Shown: one piece after another, positions 44,311 to 55,500 of the stretch
Layout: the number at the start of each line of letters is the position of its first letter
Position numbering within the stretch: position 1 is the first letter of the stretch
Assembly (NCBI RefSeq): GCF_014898055.3
Contig: NW_023604295.1
Location: forward strand, 372,001-436,000
Reading direction: 5' to 3'
Length of the DNA: 64,000 nt
Source of the DNA: Talpa occidentalis
Taxonomy: Eukaryota; Chordata; Mammalia; Eulipotyphla; Talpidae
Program-made: the position numbers and the translations under genes
The notes under the pieces: generated by a model
Databases searched by the model: none
What the model was told of the DNA's origin: nothing
The model's input: the letters and a program-made list of their open reading frames with translations, nothing else

Positions 44311-46139
44311 GAGGAGGAGCTGCTGCTCCCACCCGGGGAGAGCTCGCGGCCGGCTGCGTCCTCCGCGCAGGTGGACTTGAGGGGCTGCAACGGGCCTGCC
44401 TGGGGGAGCACAAGCACCCCGTGTCTGTGTGTACGTGCACGCACGGGTCCCTGTGGACACACATTCCCGCGCTCTTTGCAATACAGGCCCCGTCTTCACA
44501 GGACAGCCGCTCGTGAACAGGGTCTCGGGTGACGTCAGCGCCTCCTGAGCCGCGCGAGCTGCAGCCAGGCCGGCCCCGCCAGGAGGACGCCGGCGGCCCA
44601 GGTGGCCACTCAGCAGGAGCGGGGACACGCTTGAGCTCTCGAGGGAGAGGCTGGCTTCCCCTCCGGCGCGACGGACGCCCCCGCTCGCCCGTTCTTCCGC
44701 AGCTCGGATCCGCGGTGTGCTCGGACGGCCTCCAGCCTCCCGCCCAGGGACGGGCGCGTGGGCGGGACCGAGGCGACCCGGCGCGTTCAGCACCGCGGAC
44801 AGCGGCCGCCGGCCCGTTGGTTCCCGGCGCCCCGCGCCCGCCGTCCAGCGGGGTCTCCTTCGGGGCGTCGTGGGAGGACAGCCCTGAGCGTTCTGCAGAG
44901 AACGGGAACGACCTGGCCGCGACACGCGCCCAGCTGTGGCCCAACAGCTAAAATCGCTGCCGCCGACACCGGCGCCCGGGCTCGGGGGCCGGACCGTCTC
45001 GGGCCTTCACGGGACTTCTGCAAACACAGACGCAGCCTGCCCGGCGTGCCCCAGGCGCAGGGACGGAGGGCAGCTTCTCGCTAGACATCTGACAAGATGA
45101 CTCCACACGCTAAGCTCCTCGCAGAAACAGCCTGAAATGTAACCGAGAACTTGTGCTTCCCCCGCCCCGAGCTCTACCAGACGCAGCTGCCTCTCGGGTT
45201 CTAGAGACGCCTTTGCCCTCCAGCCTTTCCCACAGCTGCACGCCGACCACGAGCTGACCGAGAAAATACAAGCAGGTACGCGAACCCCGAACCACGGGGA
45301 CGAGCTGTGGGCGCCCCGCGGCAGGGCCCCGCGCCCCGGCAGCAGCACCGCGCGGGAGGCAGCCCCGCTCGGGAGCGAGACACGCCGGGTCCGTGGCTGC
45401 GCGAGTCCAGAGCACGCCTCGATTTCCAAAGGGCCTCCCGCAGACACCAGCCACTCCGTGTCCCCCGGGGGAGGGTGAACGAGGTTTTGCTTGTTTGTTT
45501 TGGGGCCGTGCCAAAGATTCCTCCCAAGGCCTCGTCGGTAACCCATCCTGCTGCCCGCGTGGGCCTCTCTGCTGCACTTTCAGACGTAGCTTCCTTGCGC
45601 AGGAGGCACCAGGGCCCGCGGTCTTCACCGGGGAAAAGCCTCGCGCGCGTCCTCTTGTGCCAAAATCCAGGCAGGCTCAGAGAACGGACGGGCAACCGCC
45701 GCGCCAGAGGGGGCCAGACCGCAGAAGGACGTGTGAGGGCCTTTGTCCCAGGAATGAGCTCGAGCGGGCCGGCGGCCGCACCTTACTCTAGCTAGACCCC
45801 GAAAGGTCTTTCCAGAGGCCCCCGCCCCGCTGCTCCTGGGGTGAGTCACGAGCACAAACCTCACCAGCCGGGAAGGGAAGGTGCGCGGCTCGCGCAGGGC
45901 CAGAGGCGCCTGGGGAGGAGGTCACCGCCCGGAGCGCAGACCTGCCTTTCAACCCCAGATGTGGTGTGTCAGTAACCCCCGAGGGGGAGGAGAAACTAGG
46001 GTGTCCGCAGGCCAAAGGAAGCAGAACCCCGCTCCCTGGACACTTCCAGAGCGGGCACCTGTGGGCATGAGACCCGCGGGCTGACGCACCCGAGCAAAGA
46101 CCACACGGGGAGGAGCGAGGCCCCTGCCGGGCGCTGACC
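44311..46139. other. GC-rich stretch before the main CpG island, no supported exon
   Basis: Open frames on both strands are compositional. AAGCAGGTACGCG at 45271-45283 looks like a plus-strand splice donor, but no acceptor or recognisable reading frame goes with it. CpG content rises toward 46140. Confidence 0.4.
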
Positions 46140-47700
46140 CCCGCCCCCGGCGCGGGGTGGGGGGCAGGTGCCCAGCGGCGGGGCGGGGCGGGGCGGATCC
46201 GGCCCTCCGTGCCGGGGGCGCTGGGAGCGGGAGGGGGGGTCCCCCCTGGAATCTTCCCGCAGTCACAAGCGACGAAATTTAAACCGCCGTGAAACGCGAG
46301 CCTCGCAAAGTCCAGAGAGAACCGCGGCGCCAGCGGAGCCCGCAGCCCTCGCGGCCGCCCCGAAGGCGCGTGCTCGCTGCCGGGGGGGGGGGGGGGGGCG
46401 GGGGCGCGGGCTCCCCCCCCAGAGGCCGCCTGGGCGCCGCGACGGCGCCTGCCCTCCCCCGGGGCCCGCCGCGCGCCGGCCGTGCGGTCAGCCCGACGGG
46501 CCACAGCGGGGCCCGCGCCCGCCTCTCCGTGGGGCGCCCGGCGGCCCGAGGGCGCGGACCCCGCCCGGAGCCCAGGCAAAGTTGCGCGCGGGGCCGCCAG
46601 CGCCCCTGAAACTCGACCCCCGTCGGGATCCGCGCCTCGGCTCGCCCCGACCCCGCGGCTGACCCCGACCCGCTCGGCCGCCGCTCGGTTCCGGGCGCGG
46701 ACCAGGGCCCCGCCCCGGCCCTCGGCGCCCACCGGGCCGGCCCCGCCCCGGCCCGGCCCGGCCCCCGCCCCGGCACGAAGCCCCGCCCGGTCCCCGGCCC
46801 GGCCCGGCCCGGCCGGACCCCGACCCCGGCAGGTGCCCCCGCCCCGGCGCCCCGCCCCGCCCGCCCCGACCCCGGCCCCGGCCCCCCGACCCCGGCCCCG
46901 ACCCCGACCCCCGCGCGGACCCGCCGCCCGGAGCCCGGCGCGCGCTCACCCACCTGTGCCGCGGCGGAGGGCGCCCGCGGGCGGGCGGGCGGGCGGGGCG
47001 CGGGCCGGCGGGGCGCGCGGGGCGAGCGGGGCGCCGAGCCGGAGGCGCCGGGGCTGGGGCGGCGGCGGGCGCGGGGCTCCAGCCCAGGCGCTGCGCGCGG
47101 CGCGGCCCCGCCCCCCGGGCGCCGCCGGCCAATCCCGCGCCGCGCGCCGCCGCCGGCCCCGCCCCGCCCCGCCCCGAGCGGCCCGCGAGAGCCTCCGAGC
47201 CGGCCAATCGCAGGGCGCAACGGCCCGGCCCCGGCCAACCCGCGCGCGGCTCGCGGGAGAGGGGCCCGCGGCGTCGCCGGGCGGGGCGGGGCCAGTGGCG
47301 GGGGCGGGGCCTCCGTGGGGGCGGGGCCTCCGCGGGCGGGGCCGTCGCGGGGCGGGGCCGTCGCGGGCGGGGCTCTGGGGCGGGGCCTGAGGCCGGTCAC
47401 TGGTCGGGGCCGGGACCGGGGCCGGGGCGGGCCGAGCCAACCCTGGGCGCCGGGCGGGCAGGGCCGGGAGGTGGGCCCAGCGGGGGCGCACGCGGGTGGG
47501 GGGGGGGGGGGCGGCCGCGGATGGAGGCGGGGCCGGGAGGGGCGGGGCACGAGGGGCGGGGCCGGGCGGGGCCGGGCGGGGCGTGGGCAGCTGGGGGGGG
47601 CGGCTCGGACAGGCCAGGCCTGGCCGCCGCAGGGGCGGGAGCCGGTGCCTTCCCGGCCCGGTGGCCTCAGAGGCTGGCGGGCGGGAGACCCGAAGTGGTC
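46140..47700 (-). promoter_or_regulatory. Main CpG island, probable minus-strand promoter
   Basis: About 1.5 kb of extreme G+C and CpG density with many GC boxes. Two CCAAT boxes lie in the plus-strand sequence at 47129-47133 (GCCGGCCAATCCCG) and 47204-47208 (GCCGGCCAATCGCAG), spaced 75 bp apart and active in either orientation through NF-Y. There is no TATA box, as is usual for housekeeping-type promoters. Just downstream on the minus strand lies a candidate first exon ending in a tandem splice donor. The interior 46640-46920 is a run of GGCCCCG/GACCCC words with G-quadruplex potential. A minus-strand frame of over 600 codons runs through it, but it is almost purely proline, arginine, alanine and glycine, so I do not call it coding. 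Confidence 0.65.
46951..47110 (-). other. Candidate non-coding first exon with tandem splice donor
   Basis: On the minus strand, GCGGCACAGGTGGGTGAGCG offers two overlapping donors: CAG|GTGGGT (exon end at 46954) and GTGG|GTGAGC (exon end at 46950). Both agree well with the consensus. The presumed start lies 20-100 bp downstream of the CCAAT boxes at 47129 and 47204. The predicted exon is GC-rich and probably 5' UTR. The upstream end is a guess. No second exon is recognised in this window, so the rest of the gene would lie toward lower coordinates with exons I cannot identify, or beyond the window. Confidence 0.4.
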
Positions 47701-49194
47701 AGCACGGCGGGGGCAGCTCTCCCGTCCCGACACGCCGCCCTTGCTGGGCTGGCCCGGACGAGCCCCTGGACACCCGGCCCGGACTGTCCCGCCCCGCTGG
47801 GCGCCCCTTGCTGTGTCCTCCGCAGACAGCCTGTAGTGGCCCGTGTCCCAGAAGGCTGAGGGCATCGCCCAGGCTGCCCTCATCAAGCTGCTCCTTCCCA
47901 GGCCGTGACCTGGTAGCAGGAGGGCCCCTGGAAGCCCAGAGACCACCGCCCGGCCTCTGCTTTGGGGGAGCCTGAGAAGTGTGTGGTCCTGGAGTGTCTT
48001 CAGGGCACAGGGGCCCACAGCAGGCCCTGCGGGACAGGCCGGGGTCTCTGAACAGCTGTGTTCTCCCTTGTCTTCCAGTGTCACCGTGTGAGTCACAGGA
48101 GGAGCAAGAGGGGGTGGTGGGCAGACCAGCGGGAAGGGCTGCAGGGCGGGGGCTGCGAGGGGCACCTCCCGTGGCCACAAGAGTCCTTCCCAAAAAAGTG
48201 TGGGTGCTCACCGAGCGCCTGCTGTGAGGTAGGCCAGGAATTCAGGCAGAGGCGCAGCCCCTGACCAGTAGTAACGCTGGGCAGATAAGGCCTGCGCAGT
48301 CCAGGGCCACCTGACCGAAGCCTGCCGGCTCTGCCGCATCCGCGCCAGGCGCCGGCCACTAGAGCGCCCGTCTCAGGTGACCAGCAGGGACGCAGAAACC
48401 CCGCCGCCTCCTCAAGCAAAGCTGCTGCGTGCCTAGCGGGGCCCAGCTGTGGGCCCCGGCCCCCTTCCCCCCAGCCCCCACTCTCTTCCCCCCCCCCCTC
48501 GACCCCCCCCACTGTGAGCCCCCCCCCCCCGTGAGCCCTGCTGGGCTCACACTCTGGGGCCCATACTCTCCCCGCAGCCTCACCGTCCCCTGCTCCAGCT
48601 CCCCAGCAGGACCTCGGTGTCCCTCAGCTCCCCAGGCCCATGGGGGGGGGCCCTGTGGGCAGGGGGAGGAGGGTTGGAGGGCGAGGGCGCCGGCAGACCC
48701 TCTGGGCGTGAGGAGGGGCACAGGGAACACCAGGGCCACCAGGCAGGGCCGGCAGAGGCTGTGGGATCCTGACTGCGGGCCTGGCTGTCATCCTGGGGCT
48801 CTGCGGGCGGAGGCCGGAGGCTGGAGGCGCGGGCCCGGGCAGAGTGCCAGGCAGGGCACCTTCTGCCCCCAGATTACAGGCTGCCAGCCTCCCACTTCCC
48901 AACCGCCCCGGGGGCCCGGCCCGCAGCTGCCTCCTGGGAGGCGCAGCCCGTCATCAGGGAAGTAATGATAGTGCTTCGGAGCACCGGCCCTAGCGGCTTC
49001 CAGCTATTTCCAGTTCCTGCCAGCCCGAGGAAAGAGCAGCTTATCTCCCGCCTCCGCCCCTGACACGCGAGACAATCCCTGTCGGCGCCGTGTCATCCTG
49101 GGCTCGCCCAGTGCAGGCAGCCAAGCAGCGGCCCCCACGCCCCAGCAGGGCAGCCCGGTGGTGCTCCTCTGCCAGCTCCCGGCCCACCGCTGGC
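47701..49194. other. GC-rich stretch with C-runs; small balanced patch
   Basis: C runs near 48490-48532 are likely length-variable. A patch of balanced composition at 48955-49075, including GAAGTAATGATAGTGC and a GATA-type CTTATCTCC, resembles a conserved non-coding element. No gene is supported. Confidence 0.35.
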
Positions 49195-49482
49195 TCCATG
49201 CGTGTGCACGTGCGTGTGCACATGTGTGCGTGTGAGCCTGCGTGTGCACACATGCCTGCAAGCCTGCGTGTGCTCACACGTGTGAGCCTCTGTGTGCACA
49301 TGCATTGTATGTCTGTGTGTGCATGTGGGGGGGGCCTGTGGGTCAGCGCCCCCAGCTACCAGCACCCCTTCCTCTCTGCCTGGCCCAGGCCACCCGCAAG
49401 CTTGCCACACATACACCACACCTCACCACACACACACAACACACCACACACGCACACACACGCATGCATGCACACACACAGG
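49195..49482. repeat. GT-rich then CA-rich simple repeats
   Basis: 49195-49330 is a GTGTGCACATG/GCGTGTG-type tract and 49405-49482 a CACACACA/CACCACAC-type tract, separated by about 75 bp of unique sequence. The opposite polarity allows hairpin pairing between the two halves. It is length-variable and non-coding. Confidence 0.85.
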
Positions 49483-52400
49483 AAGAATCTGCAAACATAG
49501 CAGAGGCTCTCGGGGTCTCCGCGCTCTGTGGCTCCCACCAGTCGGTGGAGGGGGAATCGCAGCGGCAGGAGGGCTCGCCGGCGGGCCAGGTTGTACAGGC
49601 GGGTTCTTATTCACCCCAACTTCACCTGCACGTGGCCCCCCTTGTGTCGGCTGGGCACAGCAGCTGGCTCTCACACGCTGGCCTGTCCCCATCCCTGTCC
49701 TGGCCAGGCTAGCCAGCGCCTCTCCTGTCCTCACCTCTGCTGTCCCAGCTCAGCCACCGAGGGGATGCAGGCGTCTCCCACAGCCCAGAGTCCCGCGGGC
49801 CCAGCGCCTCCACCGCCTGCCCCACCCGAGCCACAGGCGCCTCCTGCCGGCCTTCTGCCCAGAGCCCGGGGGACCCACAGTGCGGCGTGGGCCCTACTCG
49901 CTGCTCCTGTGACCGGTCAGGCCCAGCTCGGCGGACGGACGCGAGCCGACTGTCCAGGGCCCAGGGGTGCGGGCTGTGTGCCTCTGCATCAGGGCGCGGC
50001 GTCGGGGGGCACAGGCAGTTGTGTTCACCATGGGGTAGAAATGAAACCTTGCGGCGAGGCACTGAGGATTGACAAGTGACGGGTCAGCGCTTGACCAGCT
50101 TCCCGCCAATCAGCGCGCTGACCGAGCCTCCTTTGCGTAGCACCGAGCTGCCCGCCTCCCGGCCTGGATACGCAGGCCCCTAGGGAGCGCACAGGGCTGC
50201 CTCTCCTGCGCCCCGGGGTGCTGCCCGGAGCCCCGGCAGTTTGCATCAGCTGCTCACAGGCAACCCGGAGGCGCCCCTGCTGCCCGCCAGCCCTGGCGGA
50301 GATGAGCAGGGCAGGCGCCCCAGGGGACCTCCTGCCTGCGGGCAAGGGGCTCCGGTGGCCCTTGGGCCCCCCAGCAGCGGCCCAGGCCCTAGGCGAGGGG
50401 GCAGGGGCGTGCCTGTCCCCGGGGGCTCTCCTGTCGAGTCCAAGTCAGGAAAAGAGCAGCGGCCACAGGCAGGACCGCAAAGATGCCGTGACCTTCGAGG
50501 ACACACAGGGACGGGGGGCAGGGACGTGGGCCAGGACGCAGGCCCCGCGCAGGCCGCCTCGCTGCTGGGCCGGCTGTTGCGGCTGCGGTGCCGCTGCAAG
50601 CCTCTGGGGCTCCAGGCTGGCCGCGTCCGGTCCTTCAGGTCATGAGGCCAGGGGCAAGCAACACACGACAGTGCCTGTCTTCAGGCTGGGGATGGAGGCC
50701 GCCGCTGCCCACGTGGGGCTTCCCGCGGCCCCCGAGGGCTCGAGCCTCAGCCTGTCGCCTCCCAGGGACGTGCCCCCTGTGCTGAGAGTTAGCGCCTGGG
50801 CTGGGGGCTTGGCCGGGGCTGCCAGGGCTCCCGGGCTCCACGCGCCCTTTCCCCGCACGCCGGTCAGGGCCCAGCAGCGCCCTCGGCCCCTCCGAAGAAG
50901 GCCACAGGCCGGGACACTCACGGCCCCCTTCCCGCCTCGGTGCCTCTCCCCGCCCCTCCCCAGGCTGGGACCCGGGCACCCGTGCCTTCGCCTGGGGCGG
51001 CAGCCGCGCTGGGCCCAGGTAGGCGGCTGCAATAATCTTCTTCGTGCGCAGCCTGGTTCAAAAGGAGGCGCGCGTTTGGCGCCCAAGCTAAGCAGGTGTC
51101 CGGCGGGCTGTGCAAGCGCTGACGCGGGCGGCCGAGGGCGAGGGCAGGGCTGGCTGGCGGGGCCCGGGGTGTGGCCTGGGGTGCCCCGGCTGGTCCCGCC
51201 TTGAGAGGAGACTAGAGAAACACTCCCTGCCGTCCAGGAGACGAGCAAGGAAGTTTCCATCCATCCAGAGAGGAAATGGCCAGGAAAAGGCTCTCTCAGG
51301 GAGGAGAGACCCGGCACAACGCTGGCCGTGAGTTCTGAGTCCCCTCAGAATGCCCAGGGCGTTCCTGGCGTCCCAGCCCTGCTCCCAGGGTGTGAAGGCC
51401 CCTGGGCCAGGCCCTCGCTGCCTTGGAGGGCAAGCGGCTTCTGGCTCCGGCCATGTAAGTCCCCCCAGATTGGCCACCTTGGCCGGACAGCTGACCTCAG
51501 AGCTGAGCCCAGAGCCCGGCCTCCTACCAACACCCCGAGGGCCAGGAGCTCCCCCAAGTGGAGGGCAGGTCCAGCCCCTGACAAGCCTTGGGCTCTGGGC
51601 CCCGCGGGGGTGACCCCGGCTTGGCTCAGTGTCCTTTCTCACAGAGCTCTGAAGGCACAGGTGCAGGTGTCCCTGGGGGTGCTCTCCAAAGTGTGGGGGG
51701 CCTGGTGGGCTTCGAGATGGACAGGAGGTTTGCAGGGACCCAGCTGCCCATCTGAGGCCACTGAGGCTGAGGCAGGTCCCGCTGGAGGCCGCGAGCAGGC
51801 TCCTCCTCCCGCAGGCTGCCCGGAGCCCACCTCTGGCGCAGAGCCCACCTGGCCCGGGCTTGGCTGGGCCTGTGTGGTGCTGCAGCGGCGCAGGCTCTGC
51901 TCGGAGGACGCTCTGCCTGAGCTGCTGCGCTTCCAAAGCAGGCAGCCACTGGACTGGCCCCGCCAGCGTGTGGGAAGCCAGTGCAGGGGCACGGCTGGGC
52001 TCCCGCCGGCCTCCTGCAGCCCTCTAGCGGTCAGCTGGTCCTCACGCTGGCCCCGACCTGTGGCAGGAGCTGCAGGCGCCACGCCCGGGAGGGGAGGGAA
52101 GGGGAGCCGCGTCTCCCAGCGTCTCATAAAGACCTCCAATACCGGCTGCCAGAACCGGGCCGGGGGGAGGGGCTCACACTGACGGGGGCGGGGGGGGGGG
52201 CGGGGTGAGCATCCCCATGGGGCTGCTTGGAGGAGGGTCGACGCCAGTCAAAATCGGGGTCCTTACCAGGGGTGTGGGAGCAGCTGGGCAGGCACCCCGG
52301 CTCCACGTTGTGCAGTAGGGCAGCCCCAAACTGGGTCCTGGGGGTCCGGCCAGGCCTCCGGGACGAGGACTGGGGTCCTGCTGCCCTTCCTGCTCAGCTC

Positions 52401-52834
52401 TGCCCTCCCAGGCTTGGGTGCTCTCCAAGCCCATGTTTGCCCCCTGGAGTTCAGGTTAAGTCTCCCGCGTCCACGCAGCCACCCGCCTGAGGGCCCAGGG
52501 ACCGACCAGCCCCGATGCTCCCCAGAGAGCAAGCCTGGCTCCTGGCCCTGGTCGCCAAGCGGCAGGGCCCTGCGGGCAGGGTGGCACCCAGGCTGGGCCG
52601 GGCGTCTGGACTCCCACCACGCGCAGCCCGGAGGAGGAGGAGAGCGTCCTTTCAAAGAGGGGCCTGTGTCTGGGGCCTGCAGCCCGCCCGGCAGCAGCGG
52701 GCAGCACCGCGCCAAGGCGGCCAGGCCCGGAGCCAGCAGCAGCGGCTCCTCCTTGGCTGGCCACCCCCTCCCGAGCTGCTCCGCGGCCCCGCCGGGCCGG
52801 GCGGGCCTGGACCTGGCAGTGGGTGAGAGAGCGG
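49483..52834. other. GC-rich stretch, no supported gene
   Basis: Long frames on both strands are low-complexity. Two balanced islands are notable: 50020-50110, and 51030-51080 with CTGCAATAATCTTCTTCG and an E2F-like TTTGGCGCCC. Either could be a regulatory element. No splice-flanked exon is recognised. Confidence 0.4.
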
Positions 52835-52915
52835 CCCATTTGACAAATTAAAGACGTGACGAAGGAAAAATGTCTCTGGAAATTTCCATGGCGGTTCCCG
52901 GAGCAGCAGCGCCGC
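52835..52915. promoter_or_regulatory. Candidate conserved non-coding element
   Basis: CCCATTTGACAAATTAAAGAC, GTGACGAAGGAAAAATG and CTGGAAATTTCCATGG form an A/T-containing island in very GC-rich surroundings. It contains a near-CRE (GACGTGACG) and a palindromic GGAAATTTCC (Rel/STAT-like). I find no repeat match. The regulatory role is an inference from composition and motifs. Confidence 0.3.
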
Positions 52916-53959
52916 ACACACCCCGCCCCCCCGCCCCCCCCACCCAGGCGGGCGGGCGGCGAGGCGGCAGCACCGGCCAGAGGCCCAGAGGGAGGCCCCC
53001 ACACGGCTTCCCGGCGAAAGGGATGCCTGCCCGGGCCAGTCCTCACGCAGGAGCCCCAGAAGACTCTGCCTGAGGACGGGGTGCCCAAGCCACCTGCTCA
53101 GCCGCTGTGGCGCCCCCTGGGCCGCAGAGAGCCCCAACCCCGCCCCCGCCAGGCCCAGGGCCCAGTGCTCCAGAGGTGCCGCGAGGCGGCTCTGCCCGGC
53201 CCCAGCCCCGCCTGGAGCACCGGAGCCGCACAGCAGGAGCCCGGGCGGCAGCAGCCCGGCCCGGTCTCTCTCCACTCGGACACGCTCGCTAGTGAGACCC
53301 GACCTCCACCGCGATCATGGCCGAGTCCATCTGGAAGGTCTCCCTGCCCCCGCCACCCCCTGCGGCAGCCCCCTGCCCCCCACTCTCCTCCCCCATGCCA
53401 AGGGGACCTGCTGCCCCCACCCGCACCCCAGGTTCCCACAAGTGGGGTCACGGGCACTGCAGGTGAGTCGGGCTCTCTGCAGCTCAGCACGCTGCTAGTG
53501 TGCAGGCCGAGGGGCCCTGGGACCCCAAAACTCGTGTGCTGTAAGGAGGTTCTGCCACAGTCCAAGGGACTTTCCCACTGCTCAGCCTCACCCCCCCGGA
53601 GGGCAGGGGCCTGGGCGCCCCTTTGGGGGGCACTCTGCAGCAGCTGGGCTCGGAGGCTGGGTCAGGGACCTCCCGGCCAGGGTCCCGCGAGGGGCACCCC
53701 ACCTCCCCGGGCCCCTCAGCTGGGCGGACAGCAGCCTGCTCCTGGTTTGGGGTGATTTCCACCAGAGCTGCGAGGCCAGGCCTCCCTGGGGCAGCACAGC
53801 TGGGCGAGGCGGGAGGGGGAGCGAAGGTGAAAGGGGGGCAGAGAGGGGGTGGGGTGGGAGGGCCCCGTGCCGGCCCCGGTGGCCTGCGTCTCCCTCAGCG
53901 CAGCCGCAGCTGTCGCCTGCCTCTCTGCACAGGTGAAAGGCCTGAGTTTTTCTGGTATA
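52916..53959. other. GC-rich stretch, nothing assigned
   Basis: C-run at 52921-52942. Open frames on both strands are compositional. No repeat or gene is recognised. Confidence 0.4.
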
Positions 53960-54130
53960 GGGTTTTTCTTTTTAAGTCAACTTTAATAAAAACTGTAGCT
54001 TTGCAGAAAAGCTGTGAAGATCGCACAGCAGCTGTCCGCACGCTCGCCCGGGGCCTTCACAGGCGTCTCGCGGTGATGTGGCCCGTTGGGCGCAGCCACC
54101 CAGCCAACGTCTGTCTGTTGTGACTAACTG
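53960..54130 (+). mobile_element. Old L1-type fragment, drifted
   Basis: TTTTTAAGTCAACTTTAATA, CTTTGCAGAAAAGCTGTGAA and GATCGCACAGCAGCTG follow an old dispersed L1-type sequence whose usual form is 'tttattgaaaa...ctgcagaaaagttgcaaagatagtacag'. The 3' part is GC-drifted and its end is uncertain. Confidence 0.5.
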
Positions 54131-54175
54131 GGGTCCAGTGTGCGCAGAGGGGGGCCTCGCTTCCCCAGGCCCCTT

Positions 54176-54403
54176 GCCAGCCGGCAGCCCCCCGCCAGCA
54201 CCCTGGCCCCCCGCCAGGCCCCTGGCCCCCCCCACCAGCCCCCCCAGACCCTCGGCCCCCTGCCAGTCCTCCGGCCCCCTCAACCCCAGCCTCCTGCTAG
54301 CCCCCTCAGCCCCCCTGGCCCCCGCCAGCCCCCTGGCCTCCTGCCCGGACCCCTGCCAGCTCTCCCGGCCCCCTCACCAGTGCCCCCCAGCACCCCATCA
54401 CCA
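54176..54403. repeat. C-rich imperfect repeat
   Basis: Variants of GCCCCC(C)TG(C)CAGC and CTGGCCCCC recur every 15-20 bp. They are too diverged to give a strict unit. The tract directly precedes copy B of the duplicated element. Confidence 0.6.
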
Positions 54404-54594
54404 GCCCCAGGCCGGCAGCCGCAGCGGGTCGGCTGTGTCCCCAGGCCCGCCGGCTGCACTGGGAGCCCCGAGCCCTTGTGTGGGGAGGCCCCGGTCTCCC
54501 CGGGCCCCGTCGGGATCTTCTGGTCAGTCCCCCGCGGCCCCTCTCGCTGGGACAGTTGCTCACCCCCCGGCCTCTGACGGGCCGGCTGGAGGGT
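54404..54594 (-). repeat. Duplicated element, copy B (inverted partner near 8982-9172)
   Basis: Nearly identical to the reverse complement of 8982-9172. Shared blocks include GGCCGGCAGCCGCAGCGGGT, GGCTGCACTGGGAGCCCCGA, CCCCGTCGGGATCTTCTGGT and CCTCTCGCTGGGACAGT. I count only about five or six substitutions over about 165 well-aligned bases. Flanks differ completely: here a C-rich repeat on one side and unique sequence on the other. No family is recognised. Confidence 0.8.
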
Positions 54595-55380
54595 CCCCCC
54601 ACTGTGTCCTCCCCTGCCCACCGTCCTCTGGGGCAGGGTCTCTGGCCAGGGCCCACCCTAAGTCCGGGACCGGCTGCCCCTACCCCCGGGATTTGGGATC
54701 CCCACTCTGCACCCCGACCTCTCTCCTTCCTCCTCCCTGTGGGAACGCGGGAGTGAAGCTGTCTCCACCCTCTGCCCTGCGTGCCAGTGAGCAGACGCCA
54801 GAAGCCGCCCCACGGGCCCGGTGGCGGGGGGCCAATGAGGTCCCAGCCAGTGTCCAGACTCAGCCAGAGGGGTTGAGAACTTGGGGGAGTGTGACAGGGG
54901 CCGTCTTGGAGGGGTGGGGGCGTCGAAGCCTCAGGAGCCCCAGGTCCAGCTGGTTCGAGCACCCCCGGCCATGCGGCCGCTCTGGGCACCCGGGTGCTGG
55001 CTTGGGGCTGGGCCCTCACCCTTTCCTCTGACAGGACATGGGGGCTGGCCCGATGCAGCACGGTGCCGGGGGGCTCTGGGTGGGCGCTGGGGCAGTGGCG
55101 GGTGCAGGCCCTGGGACCTGGCAGCCGCAGGTCCAGGAGGTCACTGGCATCCAGGGCCGGAGGAGGCCACCGTGTCCTGTCCCAGGTGTCCTGTCCCAGG
55201 GCTCCCAGGTGACCCAGTTCTGTCCAAGAGGCACCGGGGACCAGGCTGGGCTGCTGTGTAGAGTCCTGGGGAGTCTAGAGGCAGATCAGAAAGTTGTACC
55301 CCAAAAGCTTCTTCTCCATCCCCTGCCCCCCACTCAGCACCTGCAGACGGGTGTGGGGGGTTTATCTGCTCTGTGCTCTG
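54595..55380. other. GC-rich stretch, nothing assigned
   Basis: Unique GC-rich sequence between copy B and the AT-rich island. A CCCAGGTGTCCTGTCCCAGG-type direct duplication lies at 55175-55205. No gene is supported. Confidence 0.4.
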
Positions 55381-55500
55381 AAAAGAATTCAATTAGCTTT
55401 AATTAGCACAAATTTAATCAATTTTAATTAGTTTTAACTAATTTAAATTTTTTAATTAGTTAAAAATCAGGGTTTTCACATAAAAATGTCACATTTCAGC
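55381..55500. promoter_or_regulatory. AT-rich island with clustered homeodomain core motifs
   Basis: A 70-bp A/T island in a GC-rich region contains CAATTAG, TTAATTAG (twice), TTAATTAGT and TAACTAATT words, all variants of the TAAT/ATTA homeodomain core. It is followed by GGTTTTCACATAAAAATG and CACATTTCAGCTTCTC. It could be a homeodomain-factor enhancer, a low-complexity AT expansion, or the remnant of an old DNA transposon. No open frame is present. Confidence 0.35.

Noticed and set aside
46279..48180. 633-codon minus-strand open frame across the main CpG island
   Set aside because: The translation is almost only proline, arginine, alanine and glycine, and equally open frames exist on the opposite strand. 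The region has the features of a promoter, with a donor site inside the frame. This is a compositional artefact.
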